DNA from: Mycobacterium paraense
GTDB taxonomy: Bacteria > Actinomycetota > Actinomycetes > Mycobacteriales > Mycobacteriaceae
Direction of reading: 5' to 3'
Assembly: GCF_002101815.1 (NCBI RefSeq)
Contig: NZ_LQPM01000023.1
Coordinates: 124,001 to 188,000, forward strand
Length of the DNA: 64,000 bases
The notes under the pieces are model-generated. The model was not told the origin of the DNA. It saw nothing but the letters and a program-made list of their open reading frames with translations, and searched no databases. Each line of letters begins with the position of its first letter. The stretch's first letter is position 1. A program made the translations under genes and the position numbers. This document shows, piece by piece, positions 16,683-24,749 of this stretch.

Positions 16683-17360
16683 ATGCTGCCCTACAGCAGA
16701 AGAGAGGCGGGCGTCAGGTTGCGTTGGTTGCGAGGGTTGGGGGCGATCGTTGCCGTGGTCATTGCCGCGGCGGTGCTGGCGCGCCCCGCGCTGGCCAACC
16801 CGGGGGTGGCGCCCGGGATGAAGGTCGAGGATGAAAACAGCTCGTGCACAGCGGGCTTCGCGGCCCAAGGAAACGACGGCAGCTATTACCTCATGACCAG
16901 TGGGCACTGTGACCACCACGACGACTCGGTATGGACCTATGGCGCTGACGTCCCGCTCGGCAGGATCACGGCCAGCGAGCAAGAGGGCGACACCAGGGAC
17001 GCCGCGATCATCCATCTGAACCCGAACGTCGGCGCGCCCGACGGTCACGTCGGCGGCAAGTATCCGGTCCGGGATGTGTTGAGCGCGACGCAGATTCAGG
17101 TCGGCATGCCGTTCTGTAAGATCGGCGCGGTCACCGGCGAGACGTGCGGCACCGTCAAGGACGTCGAGAACGACGTCGTCGAGACCAGCGTGTACAGCCT
17201 CAACGGCGACAGCGGCAGCCCCGGGTTCGTGAAAAACCCGGACGGCACCGTCAGCGCCGTGGGCCTGCTGATGTCTTCGCCGGACGGTGACGACTACACG
17301 ACGTACTTCGCTCTGGTGAACCCCCTGCTCGGCAGATGGGGCCTGCGCGTCCTGCCCTGA
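16683..17360 (+). CDS. Secreted trypsin-like (S1) serine protease
   Basis: The protein is 225 residues. A basic N-terminus and hydrophobic core (about 18-36) ending in ARPALA indicate a signal peptide cleaved near residue 39. The mature S1 fold shows the catalytic residues His75 (TSGHCD), a likely Asp106 and Ser177 in NGDSGSPGF. Cys55 and Cys76 flank the His, and Cys145/Cys155 form a second probable pair. There is no propeptide or PDZ domain, so it is a compact secreted protease like those of Streptomyces rather than HtrA. It could act on host or cell-wall proteins. The next gene, 82 bases on, is a lipoprotein. Confidence 0.85.
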   Translation: MLPYSRREAGVRLRWLRGLGAIVAVVIAAAVLARPALANPGVAPGMKVEDENSSCTAGFAAQGNDGSYYLMTSGHCDHHDDSVWTYGADVPLGRITASEQEGDTRDAAIIHLNPNVGAPDGHVGGKYPVRDVLSATQIQVGMPFCKIGAVTGETCGTVKDVENDVVETSVYSLNGDSGSPGFVKNPDGTVSAVGLLMSSPDGDDYTTYFALVNPLLGRWGLRVLP

Positions 17361-17442
17361 CCACCGGGCCGTGAGAACAGACGTTTGCGAATGGTAAGAA
17401 CGGGGAAAAGGTAGCGAACCAGCGACACGAAGGGGAGCGGTA

Positions 17443-17913
17443 GTGAAGCGTGGGATCGTGGTCGGGGTAGCGGGCGTGGCCTTGGCGGTCGCGGCGTGTG
17501 CCGGCTGTTCGAGCAACAAGTCCAGCACCGGAGCGTCATCGAGTTCGGGGGCGCCGGCGGCGTCGGGCCCCCAGCTCACGGTTGATGGTCAGAATCAGAA
17601 TGTCAGCGGCCAGGTCACCTGCAACACGGCCAATGGCGTCGTCACCATCGGGATCGGTGACGCGACTGCCGGCATCGGCGCTGTGGTCAGCACCGACAAT
17701 CCGCCCATTGTTCATTCGGTGGGGCTGGGCAGCGTCAACGGCATCGCGCTAGGTTTTTCCGACGCCGCTCCGAACCAGGCCAGCAACGCGGGGGCCGCGG
17801 TCAACGGCAAGTCCTATGCGATCAAGGGCACGGCGACGGGTACCGATATGAGTAACCCGCAGCAGCCCAAGACGGTGACCAAGCCATTCGAGCTGGACGT
17901 GACCTGCCCGTAG
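17443..17913 (+). CDS. LpqH-like 19-kDa antigen family lipoprotein
   Basis: This 156-residue lipoprotein begins MKRGIVVGVAGVALAV and has a lipobox-like ACAGC at about residues 18-22, then the Ser/Ala/Gly-rich linker typical of LpqH. The body (VDGQNQNVSGQVTCNT ... KPFELDVTCP) matches the LpqH (Rv3763) domain, with the two Cys that form its disulfide. LpqH proteins are surface lipoproteins recognised by TLR2. GTG 17443 has AGGGGAG eight bases upstream. It is a paralogue rather than lpqH itself, judging by context. A 34-base gap leads to the next gene, so the two are probably cotranscribed. Confidence 0.85.
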   Translation: MKRGIVVGVAGVALAVAACAGCSSNKSSTGASSSSGAPAASGPQLTVDGQNQNVSGQVTCNTANGVVTIGIGDATAGIGAVVSTDNPPIVHSVGLGSVNGIALGFSDAAPNQASNAGAAVNGKSYAIKGTATGTDMSNPQQPKTVTKPFELDVTCP

Positions 17914-17947
17914 CGCAGGCGATGACACCCAAGAGGGGACGCATTCC

Positions 17948-18823
17948 ATGTCGATGAAACGTATTGCCGGCGCGGCGGCGCTCGTGGCCGGTCTCGGGAT
18001 TTCCGCACTGAACCCGGGCTTCGCCAGCTCCGCGCCGCTGGATCCGCCGCCGCCATGCCCGAACTGCCACGGCGGTGGCGGCGGTGGTGGCGGGGCGACG
18101 CCGGCGCCGCAGAACCCACCGCAGACGCAGGCGCCGAATACGCAAACCCAGCCGCCGGCCACCCATAGCCAGCCGCCGGCCACCCAGAGCCAGCCGCCGG
18201 CCACCACACAGGCCCCGGCCACCCAGAGCCAGCCGCCGGCCACCACCCAGGCGCCGGAAACGCAAAGTACGCACCCGTCATGGACGCGCGGCAGCGAGCC
18301 GCCGAGGACGGAAACCACGCAGCCCGGCGGCCAGACGACAGCGCCGAGCGCACAAACCACGGCACCGGCCAACGGGCAAACCACGGCGCCGTCCGGCCGA
18401 GAGGCGCGTCCGGCGCTGAATCCGCCGAGCACACAACCTCCGCACCCGCCCTACGTTCCGCGCCGGGACCTGGTCACGGCCAGCGCGGAAGTCGGCGGCC
18501 CGGCGGGGAACGTCCAATTCAGCGTCGTCGGCCGCGGCGCGCCGCCACCGCCGCCGGCGCGCGGGTGGGGCTGGAACGACGGCCCGGCCCCGCACCACGC
18601 CCCGCCCGGCTGGTACGGCCCGCCGCCTCCAGGCGGTTGGGACGGTCCGCCGCCTCCCGGCGGGTGGAACCGCCCGTGGGACGGCCCGCCGCGCGACGTC
18701 GCCTATGCCCGGTCCGATTTCGGTCCGTTCGAGTACAACACCTTTACCGTCTTCCCGGTCTTCAACTGGTATTACGGAGGGTGGGGTTACTGGTTCTTCG
18801 GCGTCTGGGTTCCGCTGTACTGA
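17948..18823 (+). CDS. Secreted Pro/Thr/Gln-rich repeat protein with aromatic C-terminus
   Basis: This 291-residue protein has a signal peptide (MSMKRIAGAAALVAGLGISA, cleaved near ASSA), then CPNCHGGGGGGGG. About 100 residues follow of repeated SQPPATTQAPATQ-type units, then a Gly/Pro/Trp-rich stretch (PPPPGGWDGPPPPGGW) and a conserved-looking end rich in Trp, Tyr and Phe (VFNWYYGGWGYWFFGVWVPLY). The low-complexity middle may be glycosylated or wall-spanning; the aromatic end could bind glycan or a membrane. I do not know a function. Ribosome site GAGGGGA precedes the ATG, and a strong terminator follows the stop. Confidence 0.75.
   Translation: MSMKRIAGAAALVAGLGISALNPGFASSAPLDPPPPCPNCHGGGGGGGGATPAPQNPPQTQAPNTQTQPPATHSQPPATQSQPPATTQAPATQSQPPATTQAPETQSTHPSWTRGSEPPRTETTQPGGQTTAPSAQTTAPANGQTTAPSGREARPALNPPSTQPPHPPYVPRRDLVTASAEVGGPAGNVQFSVVGRGAPPPPPARGWGWNDGPAPHHAPPGWYGPPPPGGWDGPPPPGGWNRPWDGPPRDVAYARSDFGPFEYNTFTVFPVFNWYYGGWGYWFFGVWVPLY
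18145..18265 (+). repeat. Degenerate repeats coding for SQPPATTQAPATQ
   Basis: Units of the form CAGAGCCAGCCGCCGGCCACC recur at least four times within this stretch of the secreted protein gene, with small length changes between copies. Such repeats can vary in number between strains. Confidence 0.65.
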
Positions 18824-18841
18824 CGCCTTTGAGCCCTTTGT

Positions 18842-18875
18842 GAAAGCCGCCCCGGCATGCGTCGGGGCGGCTTTC
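18842..18875 (+). terminator. Strong hairpin terminator
   Basis: A perfect 13-bp stem (18842-18854 with 18863-18875) encloses an eight-base loop. The right arm ends CTTTC and only a weak T-tract follows (AACTTTGTT). It lies 18 bases beyond the secreted protein stop. Confidence 0.85.
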
Positions 18876-18918
18876 AACTTTGTTGGCCCGGGTTGAGAAG
18901 CGAGGTCGGGTAGAGCGC

Positions 18919-19698
18919 ATGGGCACCGCGGACAAGCGATTCGTCAGGCTCGGTCGCGACGGCGGCGTGGTCACCCTCGAGTTGATCAACTCCAAACCCC
19001 TGAACATCCTCGGCACGGGCGCCATCGAGGAACTGACGCGGGAGTTCGCCGCCGTGAGCCAAGACGGCGACGTGCGGGTGGTCGTCTTCCGCGGAGCCGG
19101 TGAGAAGGCGTTCATCGGCGGCGCCGACATCAACGAGATGGTCGGCCTCGATCGGTCCAGTGCAGAGGTGTTCATCCGCCGGCTGGCCGGCCTGTGTGAG
19201 GCGATTCGCGACTGCCCCGTCCCGGTGATCGCCCGGCTCGCGGGCTGGTGCCTGGGCGGCGGCCTGGAGGTCGCGGCGTCGTGCGATCTGCGAATCGCCG
19301 AGTCGGGAGCCAAGTTCGGGATGCCGGAAGTGGCGGTCGGCATCCCGTCGGTGATCCATTCGGCGTTGCTGCCGGCGCTCATCGGGGCATCGCACGCGGC
19401 GTGGCTGCTGCTCACCGGAGAAACGGTAGACGCCGACACCGCGGCCGCCTGGGGCCTGGTGCACGAGGTCGTCCCGACCGACGCCCTCGACGCCCGAATT
19501 GCCGAGATCGCAACGAAACTCAGCGGTTTCGGCCCGCAGGCGGTCCGGCAACAAAAGCGGCTACTCAACAGCTGGTTCGATATGACGGTGCACGGGGCGA
19601 TCGAGGACAGCATCGAGCAGTTCGGTCTCGCGTTTCTGACCGGAGAGCCGCAACACCACATGCAGGCGTTCCTGTCGCGCAAGAAAAGCACGAGCTGA
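18919..19698 (+). CDS. Enoyl-CoA hydratase/isomerase (crotonase family)
   Basis: The protein is 259 residues, the usual crotonase length. Oxyanion-hole segments are GEKAFIGGADINEM and GWCLGGGLEVAASCDLRIA, and the downstream EVAVGIPSVIHS block replaces the usual Glu-containing GxxP segment, so the catalytic Glu pattern should be checked before assigning hydratase activity. The C-terminal helix KSTS end is complete. ATG 18919 is chosen because the upstream in-frame extension runs into the terminator hairpin. It stands alone between the terminator and a long inverted repeat. Confidence 0.85.
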   Translation: MGTADKRFVRLGRDGGVVTLELINSKPLNILGTGAIEELTREFAAVSQDGDVRVVVFRGAGEKAFIGGADINEMVGLDRSSAEVFIRRLAGLCEAIRDCPVPVIARLAGWCLGGGLEVAASCDLRIAESGAKFGMPEVAVGIPSVIHSALLPALIGASHAAWLLLTGETVDADTAAAWGLVHEVVPTDALDARIAEIATKLSGFGPQAVRQQKRLLNSWFDMTVHGAIEDSIEQFGLAFLTGEPQHHMQAFLSRKKSTS

Positions 19699-19715
19699 CT
19701 CTCAGCGGCGTGCCG

Positions 19716-19741
19716 CGTCAACCATTGCCGCGAAAGTGCAA
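19716..19741 (+). repeat. Left copy of a CGTCAAC...AAGTGCAA direct repeat
   Basis: The pattern CGTCAAC-N7-GCGAAAGTGCAA here recurs as CGTCAAC-N4-GCGGAAGTGCAA at 22238-22260. The two copies flank the 2.3-kb TPR-region gene in the same orientation. Confidence 0.4.
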
Positions 19742-19789
19742 CTACCGACGCGTCTACTCGGGGAACGTGTCGGTAGTTGCACTTTCGCG
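19729..19789. repeat. Long near-perfect inverted repeat (25-base arms)
   Basis: Arms 19729-19753 and 19765-19789 are reverse complements with one mismatch, around an 11-base loop. The core reads GAAAGTGCAACTACCGAC. It could fold as a terminator for the crotonase gene, but no T-tract follows and the arms are longer than needed. It may be an intergenic palindromic element. Confidence 0.7.
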
Positions 19790-19860
19790 TTCCATGCTGC
19801 GCTGAATTGACCGGCAAATCTGCGGCAGTAGTCTGATCTCGAGTTTGGAAGGGGACAGCG

Positions 19861-19908
19861 ATGTCGCGGGGACCGCTGGCATACGTGGTATGCAGCTCCG
19901 ATACATAA
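19861..19908 (+). CDS. Possible 15-codon leader peptide overlapping the next start
   Basis: GGAAGGGGA at 19847-19855 stands at ideal distance from ATG 19861, which opens a frame of only 15 codons (MSRGPLAYVVCSSDT) ending at TAA 19906-19908. The large gene starts inside it, at 19890, in another frame and without its own ribosome site. It may be a coupling minigene, or the site may reflect a frameshift in the true start. Confidence 0.35.
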   Translation: MSRGPLAYVVCSSDT

Positions 19909-22220
19909 GCATTCCAGGGCTGATCGCCGCCGCCGGCGATCCCTGGGCGATCGATCGCAGCCTGCAAGCCGGTCGTCCGGCGCAGATCTCGGCTCTGGCC
20001 GGGGCATTTCACGGCGCGGGCAGGTCCAGCGCCGAGGCCGACGCGACGTTCGAGCAGGCGCGTCGCCGCTTCGAGGCGGCGTGGACGCACGAAAACGGCG
20101 ACAATCCGATCAACGACTCCGCCGAAGTGCAGCGCACCGCGCAGGCGCTCGGCGCGCAGTCCGAGCAGTTGCCCAAGATCGGGGCGCATCTCGAAGAGGT
20201 GGCCGCGGCCTTGGCCGAGGCGCAAAAAGGCGGCAAGGCAACGATCTCGGCGCTGGAGATGTCGCTGCACGAGCTCGACGACTTGATCGCCCAGGCCGTG
20301 GCTATGAAACAGCACGCGAAGTCCGACGCGGACCGGCACGCGCTTGACGAATTCATCGACTCTTGCGAGAACGGCGCGGTGGACGTCACCAAAAGGGCTG
20401 TGGGCAGGCTGCATTCGATCCGCGAGACCTATTCGAAGATCCTGCAGAGCGGGCAGTCGAACCTGGCCACCGACGGATATGACCCCGCCCGGGTGTGGGG
20501 CGCCGACGCCCACGAGGCCGAGACGCCGGACACTGCCGAACGAGACGTTCACAACGCGCTCGGCGGCGACAAGGGCGCGGCCGCCCGAGTCAACGGGGTG
20601 CTGGGCACCATCACCCCCGACCAGCTTGCCGGCAAGGCGCCGTTAACCGCCGAGCAGGCAGCGGTTTTGAGCCAGCTGCAGGCTCAGGAACACGGCATGA
20701 CCGTCCCGCAGCTCCAAACCGCCGAACAACGCCTCGGGGTCGAGAAGAACATGGTCGGCGACTCGTTGCAGCTGATGAGCAACCCGAGCCTCACCTTCCC
20801 CATGACTCCACTGGTCAAGGGGGCCAAGCAGGGATCGGACACGCTGAAGGGCGGATTTTCTCAACTGCCGCAGAGCGTGCAGAACACGCTCAACGACAAG
20901 GAATCGTCTCGCTGGGCCGCCGACGACATCGAGTCGATCGCGAAGATCGTCGGCGACGGAAACCCCGCCCTGCAGCACGGCACCGAACTGGACGAGGCGA
21001 TGCTCGACTGGGGCGCACGCGAACTCCACGACGAGCTCCCGCACGGACAGCTCCTCGACCACAGCCTGCTGCACGGCGACCAGCGCAGCGTCCTCGACGA
21101 CGTGTTCCGCGCCGCCGGACGCGATCACCTGCGGGTGACCGACTTGATCACCGGTGGCGGCCACGAACAGTTCTTGTCCGACGTCACCCACAATTGGTGG
21201 GACGACGGCGGCAAGGCGGTCGGCACGCTGTTCAGCTGGACCGAGAACCCGACCGGCGCAGAGGCGGAAATCGCGGGCAGGACCGCGCACTCCTATGCGA
21301 CCTATCTGGGCCAGCACGCCGGTGACCTGCTCAAGCTGCCGGACGGGTTCGGCACCACGACGCTGGGCCGGGCGAATCCTGAACTCGTGCAGTCCTTCGC
21401 GCACGGCCTGGCGCCCTACATCCCCAACATCGCGGGCGAACACAACGACTTGTCGCAGTTCTTCGGCACTCCCGACTCCGCCGAGAACCAGGAGAACGAT
21501 TCCTGGCCGGTCGCGAAGGGCATTTTCTCGGTGTTGAGCACCGACAAGACGGCGTCGGATTACTTCAACGGCGCCGCCGACCGCGACATCATCCAAGCCG
21601 ACAGCCGGTTCGCCCAAGCCGCGGGCAACCACGTTCCCGACCTGATCAACCACGACGAAGGCCTCAAGTACGCGGCCCGGTTGAAGGGGCTCGTCGACGT
21701 CGGCACGTACAACGCGTCGAACTCCGACGCGATGGCCGCATACAACCTGAAGAAGTCGGCCTACGAAATGCTCACTAAGGGCGGCAGCTTCGGCGTGGGC
21801 GCGCTTCCGGTCCCGGGAGCCGGAATCGTCGGCGGCGGAGCGGGTCTCGTCGGTGCCGCCATGGAGAACGACATCGTCGGCGCCGCGCCGACCACGCCGT
21901 CGATCCCGGACCTGCCGCACACCGCACCGCCGCGGCTGGTGCTCGACGGGTTCTTGGCGTCCGGCCAACCCCTGAACGGGCTGGGACCGGAGTTCTACCG
22001 GCCGGTGGATCCGCAGCAGCCCCACGGCCCCATGCGAATCGCCACCTACGCCGAAATGCCGCAGGCGTGGCGCGACGCCAATCCCGTCGAAACGTACGAC
22101 AGCGATCTCTCGAGCGCGCTCAGCCGCACGCTCGGCAACGACACCGTGACGCGGGTCGACGACGACATCGCGACGTACTACAACAACATCGTGCACAACC
22201 CGCAGCCCTGGAAAAAGTGA
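19890..22220 (+). CDS. Large TPR-repeat-region protein, mycobacterial family
   Basis: The protein is 776 residues. The N-terminus MQLRYISIPGLIAAAGDPWAIDRSLQAGRPAQI matches a mycobacterial family annotated as TPR-repeat-region proteins and thought to be linked to type VII secretion. The first 200 residues are helical and Ala/Glu-rich. The middle carries VTDLITGGGHEQFLSDVTHNWW, and a Gly-rich hydrophobic stretch lies near 640-665 (FGVGALPVPGAGIVGGGAGLVG). There is no signal peptide. ATG 19890 gives the family-like N-terminus but has no ribosome site; TTG 19845 is the alternative. The next gene encodes a PE protein, which supports an ESX connection. The function is unknown. Confidence 0.75.
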   Translation: MQLRYISIPGLIAAAGDPWAIDRSLQAGRPAQISALAGAFHGAGRSSAEADATFEQARRRFEAAWTHENGDNPINDSAEVQRTAQALGAQSEQLPKIGAHLEEVAAALAEAQKGGKATISALEMSLHELDDLIAQAVAMKQHAKSDADRHALDEFIDSCENGAVDVTKRAVGRLHSIRETYSKILQSGQSNLATDGYDPARVWGADAHEAETPDTAERDVHNALGGDKGAAARVNGVLGTITPDQLAGKAPLTAEQAAVLSQLQAQEHGMTVPQLQTAEQRLGVEKNMVGDSLQLMSNPSLTFPMTPLVKGAKQGSDTLKGGFSQLPQSVQNTLNDKESSRWAADDIESIAKIVGDGNPALQHGTELDEAMLDWGARELHDELPHGQLLDHSLLHGDQRSVLDDVFRAAGRDHLRVTDLITGGGHEQFLSDVTHNWWDDGGKAVGTLFSWTENPTGAEAEIAGRTAHSYATYLGQHAGDLLKLPDGFGTTTLGRANPELVQSFAHGLAPYIPNIAGEHNDLSQFFGTPDSAENQENDSWPVAKGIFSVLSTDKTASDYFNGAADRDIIQADSRFAQAAGNHVPDLINHDEGLKYAARLKGLVDVGTYNASNSDAMAAYNLKKSAYEMLTKGGSFGVGALPVPGAGIVGGGAGLVGAAMENDIVGAAPTTPSIPDLPHTAPPRLVLDGFLASGQPLNGLGPEFYRPVDPQQPHGPMRIATYAEMPQAWRDANPVETYDSDLSSALSRTLGNDTVTRVDDDIATYYNNIVHNPQPWKK

Positions 22221-22237
22221 CCACGAGCTGAACCCCT

Positions 22238-22260
22238 CGTCAACGCGCGCGGAAGTGCAA
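22238..22260 (+). repeat. Right copy of the CGTCAAC...AAGTGCAA direct repeat
   Basis: CGTCAAC-N4-GCGGAAGTGCAA lies 18 bases after the TPR-region gene. It resembles the left arm of the large inverted repeat upstream of that gene, but the matching right arm is absent here. Confidence 0.4.
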
Positions 22261-22355
22261 ACCGCGATGCTCGTTTTCAATTCTGTCGATACGCGTATTT
22301 TTTCTGGCGCTGAGCTTCATCATGACGAGTACTCAGGAGCACCGGGGGGTAGGCG

Positions 22356-23696
22356 ATGTCGTTTGTGGTCGTGGCGGCGGACGTCTTGGATACGGCCGCG
22401 GCGGACGCCGCGCAGATCGGTTCGGCCGTGAGCGCCGGCAATCTGACCGCGGCCATTCCGACAACCGAACTGGCCGCGGCGGGGGCCGACGAGGTGTCGG
22501 CGGCCATCGCGGCGCTGTTCGGCTCCCACGCCCAGGAGTATCAGGCGGCGGCGGCCCGGGCCGCGACGTATTCCGCGCAGTTCGTGCGCACGCTGACCGC
22601 GGCGGCGGCGTCGTACGCGGCCGCGGAGGCGGACATCGCCACGTCGCTGCAGGGCCCGCTGAGTGCGGCCACCGCCGCGCCCCTGGCCGGCCCGATTGCC
22701 GCGGTCGAACAGGCCTGGAACAACAGCCCGCTCGGTCAGGCGCTCGCGCCGATCATCAACCAGGCCATCGGCGGCACCGGCGGCAACCAGCAGTCAATCG
22801 TCATCGACTTCGTCCGGCACGGACAGTCAATTGGCAACGCCGCCAACCTGATCGACACGGCCGTGCCCGGGCTGCCACTCACCCCGCTGGGCATCCAACA
22901 GGCGACGGCCATCGGCTCCGTGCTCGGGGGGCCAGGCAACTTCGCCGGGGTCTTCGAGTCGCAGCTGACCAGGGTGCAGCAGACCGCCTTCTTCGCCGGC
23001 ATGACCAACGCTTCGGTAATGCCCGGGCTCAATGAGGTCAACGCCGGCATCTTCGACGGCGCACCGGACATCAGCCCGCAGGGCCTCATGTACCTGGTCG
23101 GCCCGCTGGCCTGGACGCTCGGGTTCCCGATCGTGCCGATGCTCGCCCCGGGCTCGGCCCACCTCAACGGGATCGTTTTCGACCAGGGCTTCACCAACGC
23201 GATGCAGACGATGTACGGCACCGCCGTCGCGAACCCCGTGATGAACCCGACGAACGGCCACGTCACCGACGTCGCGTTCTCCAGCGAATTCGCCATCGAA
23301 GTCGGAACGCTGATGAACGTCAACAACCCGAATCCCTTGCTGATGATCACGCACCCGCTGCCCAACACCGGCGTGGTCGTGGTGCAGGGCAGCCCGCAGG
23401 GCGGCTGGACGATGACCAGTTGGGACGGCATACCGGTGGGCCCCCCGACCCTGCCCACCAAGCTGTTCGTCGACGCGCGCAACCTGATCACGGCGCCGCA
23501 ATTTGCGGCCTGGAACAGTTGGGCCGCCCTGGGCACCGGCGATCCGACGACCATCGTCAACGCGGTGCAAAACGGCGTCGACGAGGTTGCGGGGGCGACT
23601 CTGCACTTCCCGATCGCGGTGACGCGGGACCTGGTGCACGCCGTGACGCACACCAGCGTCAGCGGGCTGGCGGCGGAACTGAGCGGCCTCATTTAG
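22356..23696 (+). CDS. PE-family protein fused to a histidine phosphatase domain
   Basis: The protein is 446 residues. Residues 1-100 are a typical PE domain (start MSFVVVAADVLDTAAADAAQIGS) ending in the type VII secretion signal YAAAE (Tyr87, Glu91). After a linker, VIDFVRHGQSIGN at about 150-162 has the RHG motif of the phosphoglycerate mutase/histidine phosphatase superfamily, with nucleophile His155. FESQLTRVQQTA then supplies the second Arg region and MITHPLPNTGVVVV the second His segment. This is probably an exported phosphatase delivered by an ESX system to the envelope or outside. The ribosome site is GGGGGGTAGGCG before the ATG. No PPE partner is adjacent. Confidence 0.9.
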   Translation: MSFVVVAADVLDTAAADAAQIGSAVSAGNLTAAIPTTELAAAGADEVSAAIAALFGSHAQEYQAAAARAATYSAQFVRTLTAAAASYAAAEADIATSLQGPLSAATAAPLAGPIAAVEQAWNNSPLGQALAPIINQAIGGTGGNQQSIVIDFVRHGQSIGNAANLIDTAVPGLPLTPLGIQQATAIGSVLGGPGNFAGVFESQLTRVQQTAFFAGMTNASVMPGLNEVNAGIFDGAPDISPQGLMYLVGPLAWTLGFPIVPMLAPGSAHLNGIVFDQGFTNAMQTMYGTAVANPVMNPTNGHVTDVAFSSEFAIEVGTLMNVNNPNPLLMITHPLPNTGVVVVQGSPQGGWTMTSWDGIPVGPPTLPTKLFVDARNLITAPQFAAWNSWAALGTGDPTTIVNAVQNGVDEVAGATLHFPIAVTRDLVHAVTHTSVSGLAAELSGLI

Positions 23697-23702
23697 ACCA
23701 TC

Positions 23703-23720
23703 GCGTCGCCCGGGCGACGC
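23703..23720. terminator. Palindromic hairpin after the PE gene
   Basis: GCGTCGCCCGGGCGACGC is a perfect 18-base palindrome six bases after the PE stop codon. There is no T-tract, as is common for mycobacterial terminators. Confidence 0.55.
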
Positions 23721-23763
23721 CGGCACCGTTAATGTCGGTGATCCGGGGGAGCAGGAGGCCACG

Positions 23764-24702
23764 ATGACATACGCGTTCGATCCCGAGCTCGCCGCGGTGG
23801 TACCGATGCTGCCCGACCTCGACGGCGCCGATCCGGCGGCGATGAGGGAATCCCTGTCGGCGATGATCGCCCAATTGCCGGCCCCCGACCTGAGCGGCGT
23901 GGACGGTGAGGATCGCCTGATCCCCGGCGGTCCCGGCGACCCCGAGGTGCCCATCCGGATCTACCGGCCGGCCGAACGCAGCGGGGCCGCGGCCGTCTAC
24001 AGCGTGCATGGCGGCGGGTTCATCGCGGGTGACCTGGAGACCGAACACGCCGGGAACGTCGGGCTGGCGCGCGCGCTCGGCGTCGTGGTCGTCGCCGTCG
24101 ATTACCGGCTCGCCCCGGAGACACCGTTTCCGGGACCGCTCGAGGACGTCTACGCGGGGCTGGTGTGGACCGCGGAGCACGCCGACGAGCTGGGGATCGA
24201 TCCGCGCCGCATCGCCATCCACGGGGTCAGCGCCGGCGGCGGGCTGTGTGCCGCGCTGGCGCTGCTGGCCCGGGACCGCCAGGGTCCGCACATCGCGTTC
24301 CAGTTCCTCGGGGTTCCCGAGCTCGACGACCGGCTCGCCACCGCCAGCATGACCGTCTTCACCGACACCCCGCTGTGGAGTCGACCCAAGGCCGTCGCCA
24401 GTTGGGACTGCTACCTCGGCGCGGGGCGCGCCGGCTCCGACGAGGTGCCCATCTATGCCGCACCGGCTCGCGCGACCGACCTGTCCGGACTGCCGCCGGC
24501 CTACATCTCGGTGATGCAGTTCGACCCGCTGCGCGACGAAGGCATCGCCTACGCCCAGGCACTGCTGGCCGCCGGGGTGACCGTCGAATTGCATTTGTTC
24601 CCCGGTACTTTCCACGGTTCGGCGCTGATCCCGGACGCGGCCATCTCGCGGCGCGAGGGCGCCGAGGCGGTCGAGGTCTTGCGCCGGGCGCTCGCCCTGT
24701 AG
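23764..24702 (+). CDS. Esterase/lipase of the hormone-sensitive lipase family
   Basis: This 312-residue alpha/beta-hydrolase belongs to the HSL (Lip) group. It shows the oxyanion motif HGGGF, DYRLAPETPFP, nucleophile elbow GVSAGGG, a late Asp near FDPLRDEG and His in FPGTFHGS. It probably hydrolyses short- to medium-chain acyl esters. There is no signal peptide. Ribosome site GGGGGAGCAGGAGG precedes the ATG. It is one of many Lip-type enzymes in mycobacteria; I cannot name which. It is 67 bases downstream of the PE gene and separated from it by a hairpin. Confidence 0.9.
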   Translation: MTYAFDPELAAVVPMLPDLDGADPAAMRESLSAMIAQLPAPDLSGVDGEDRLIPGGPGDPEVPIRIYRPAERSGAAAVYSVHGGGFIAGDLETEHAGNVGLARALGVVVVAVDYRLAPETPFPGPLEDVYAGLVWTAEHADELGIDPRRIAIHGVSAGGGLCAALALLARDRQGPHIAFQFLGVPELDDRLATASMTVFTDTPLWSRPKAVASWDCYLGAGRAGSDEVPIYAAPARATDLSGLPPAYISVMQFDPLRDEGIAYAQALLAAGVTVELHLFPGTFHGSALIPDAAISRREGAEAVEVLRRALAL

Positions 24703-24749
24703 GTCGCCGCGGCTTGTAAGAACGTCGTCGCACCATCAGACTGGCTGAT

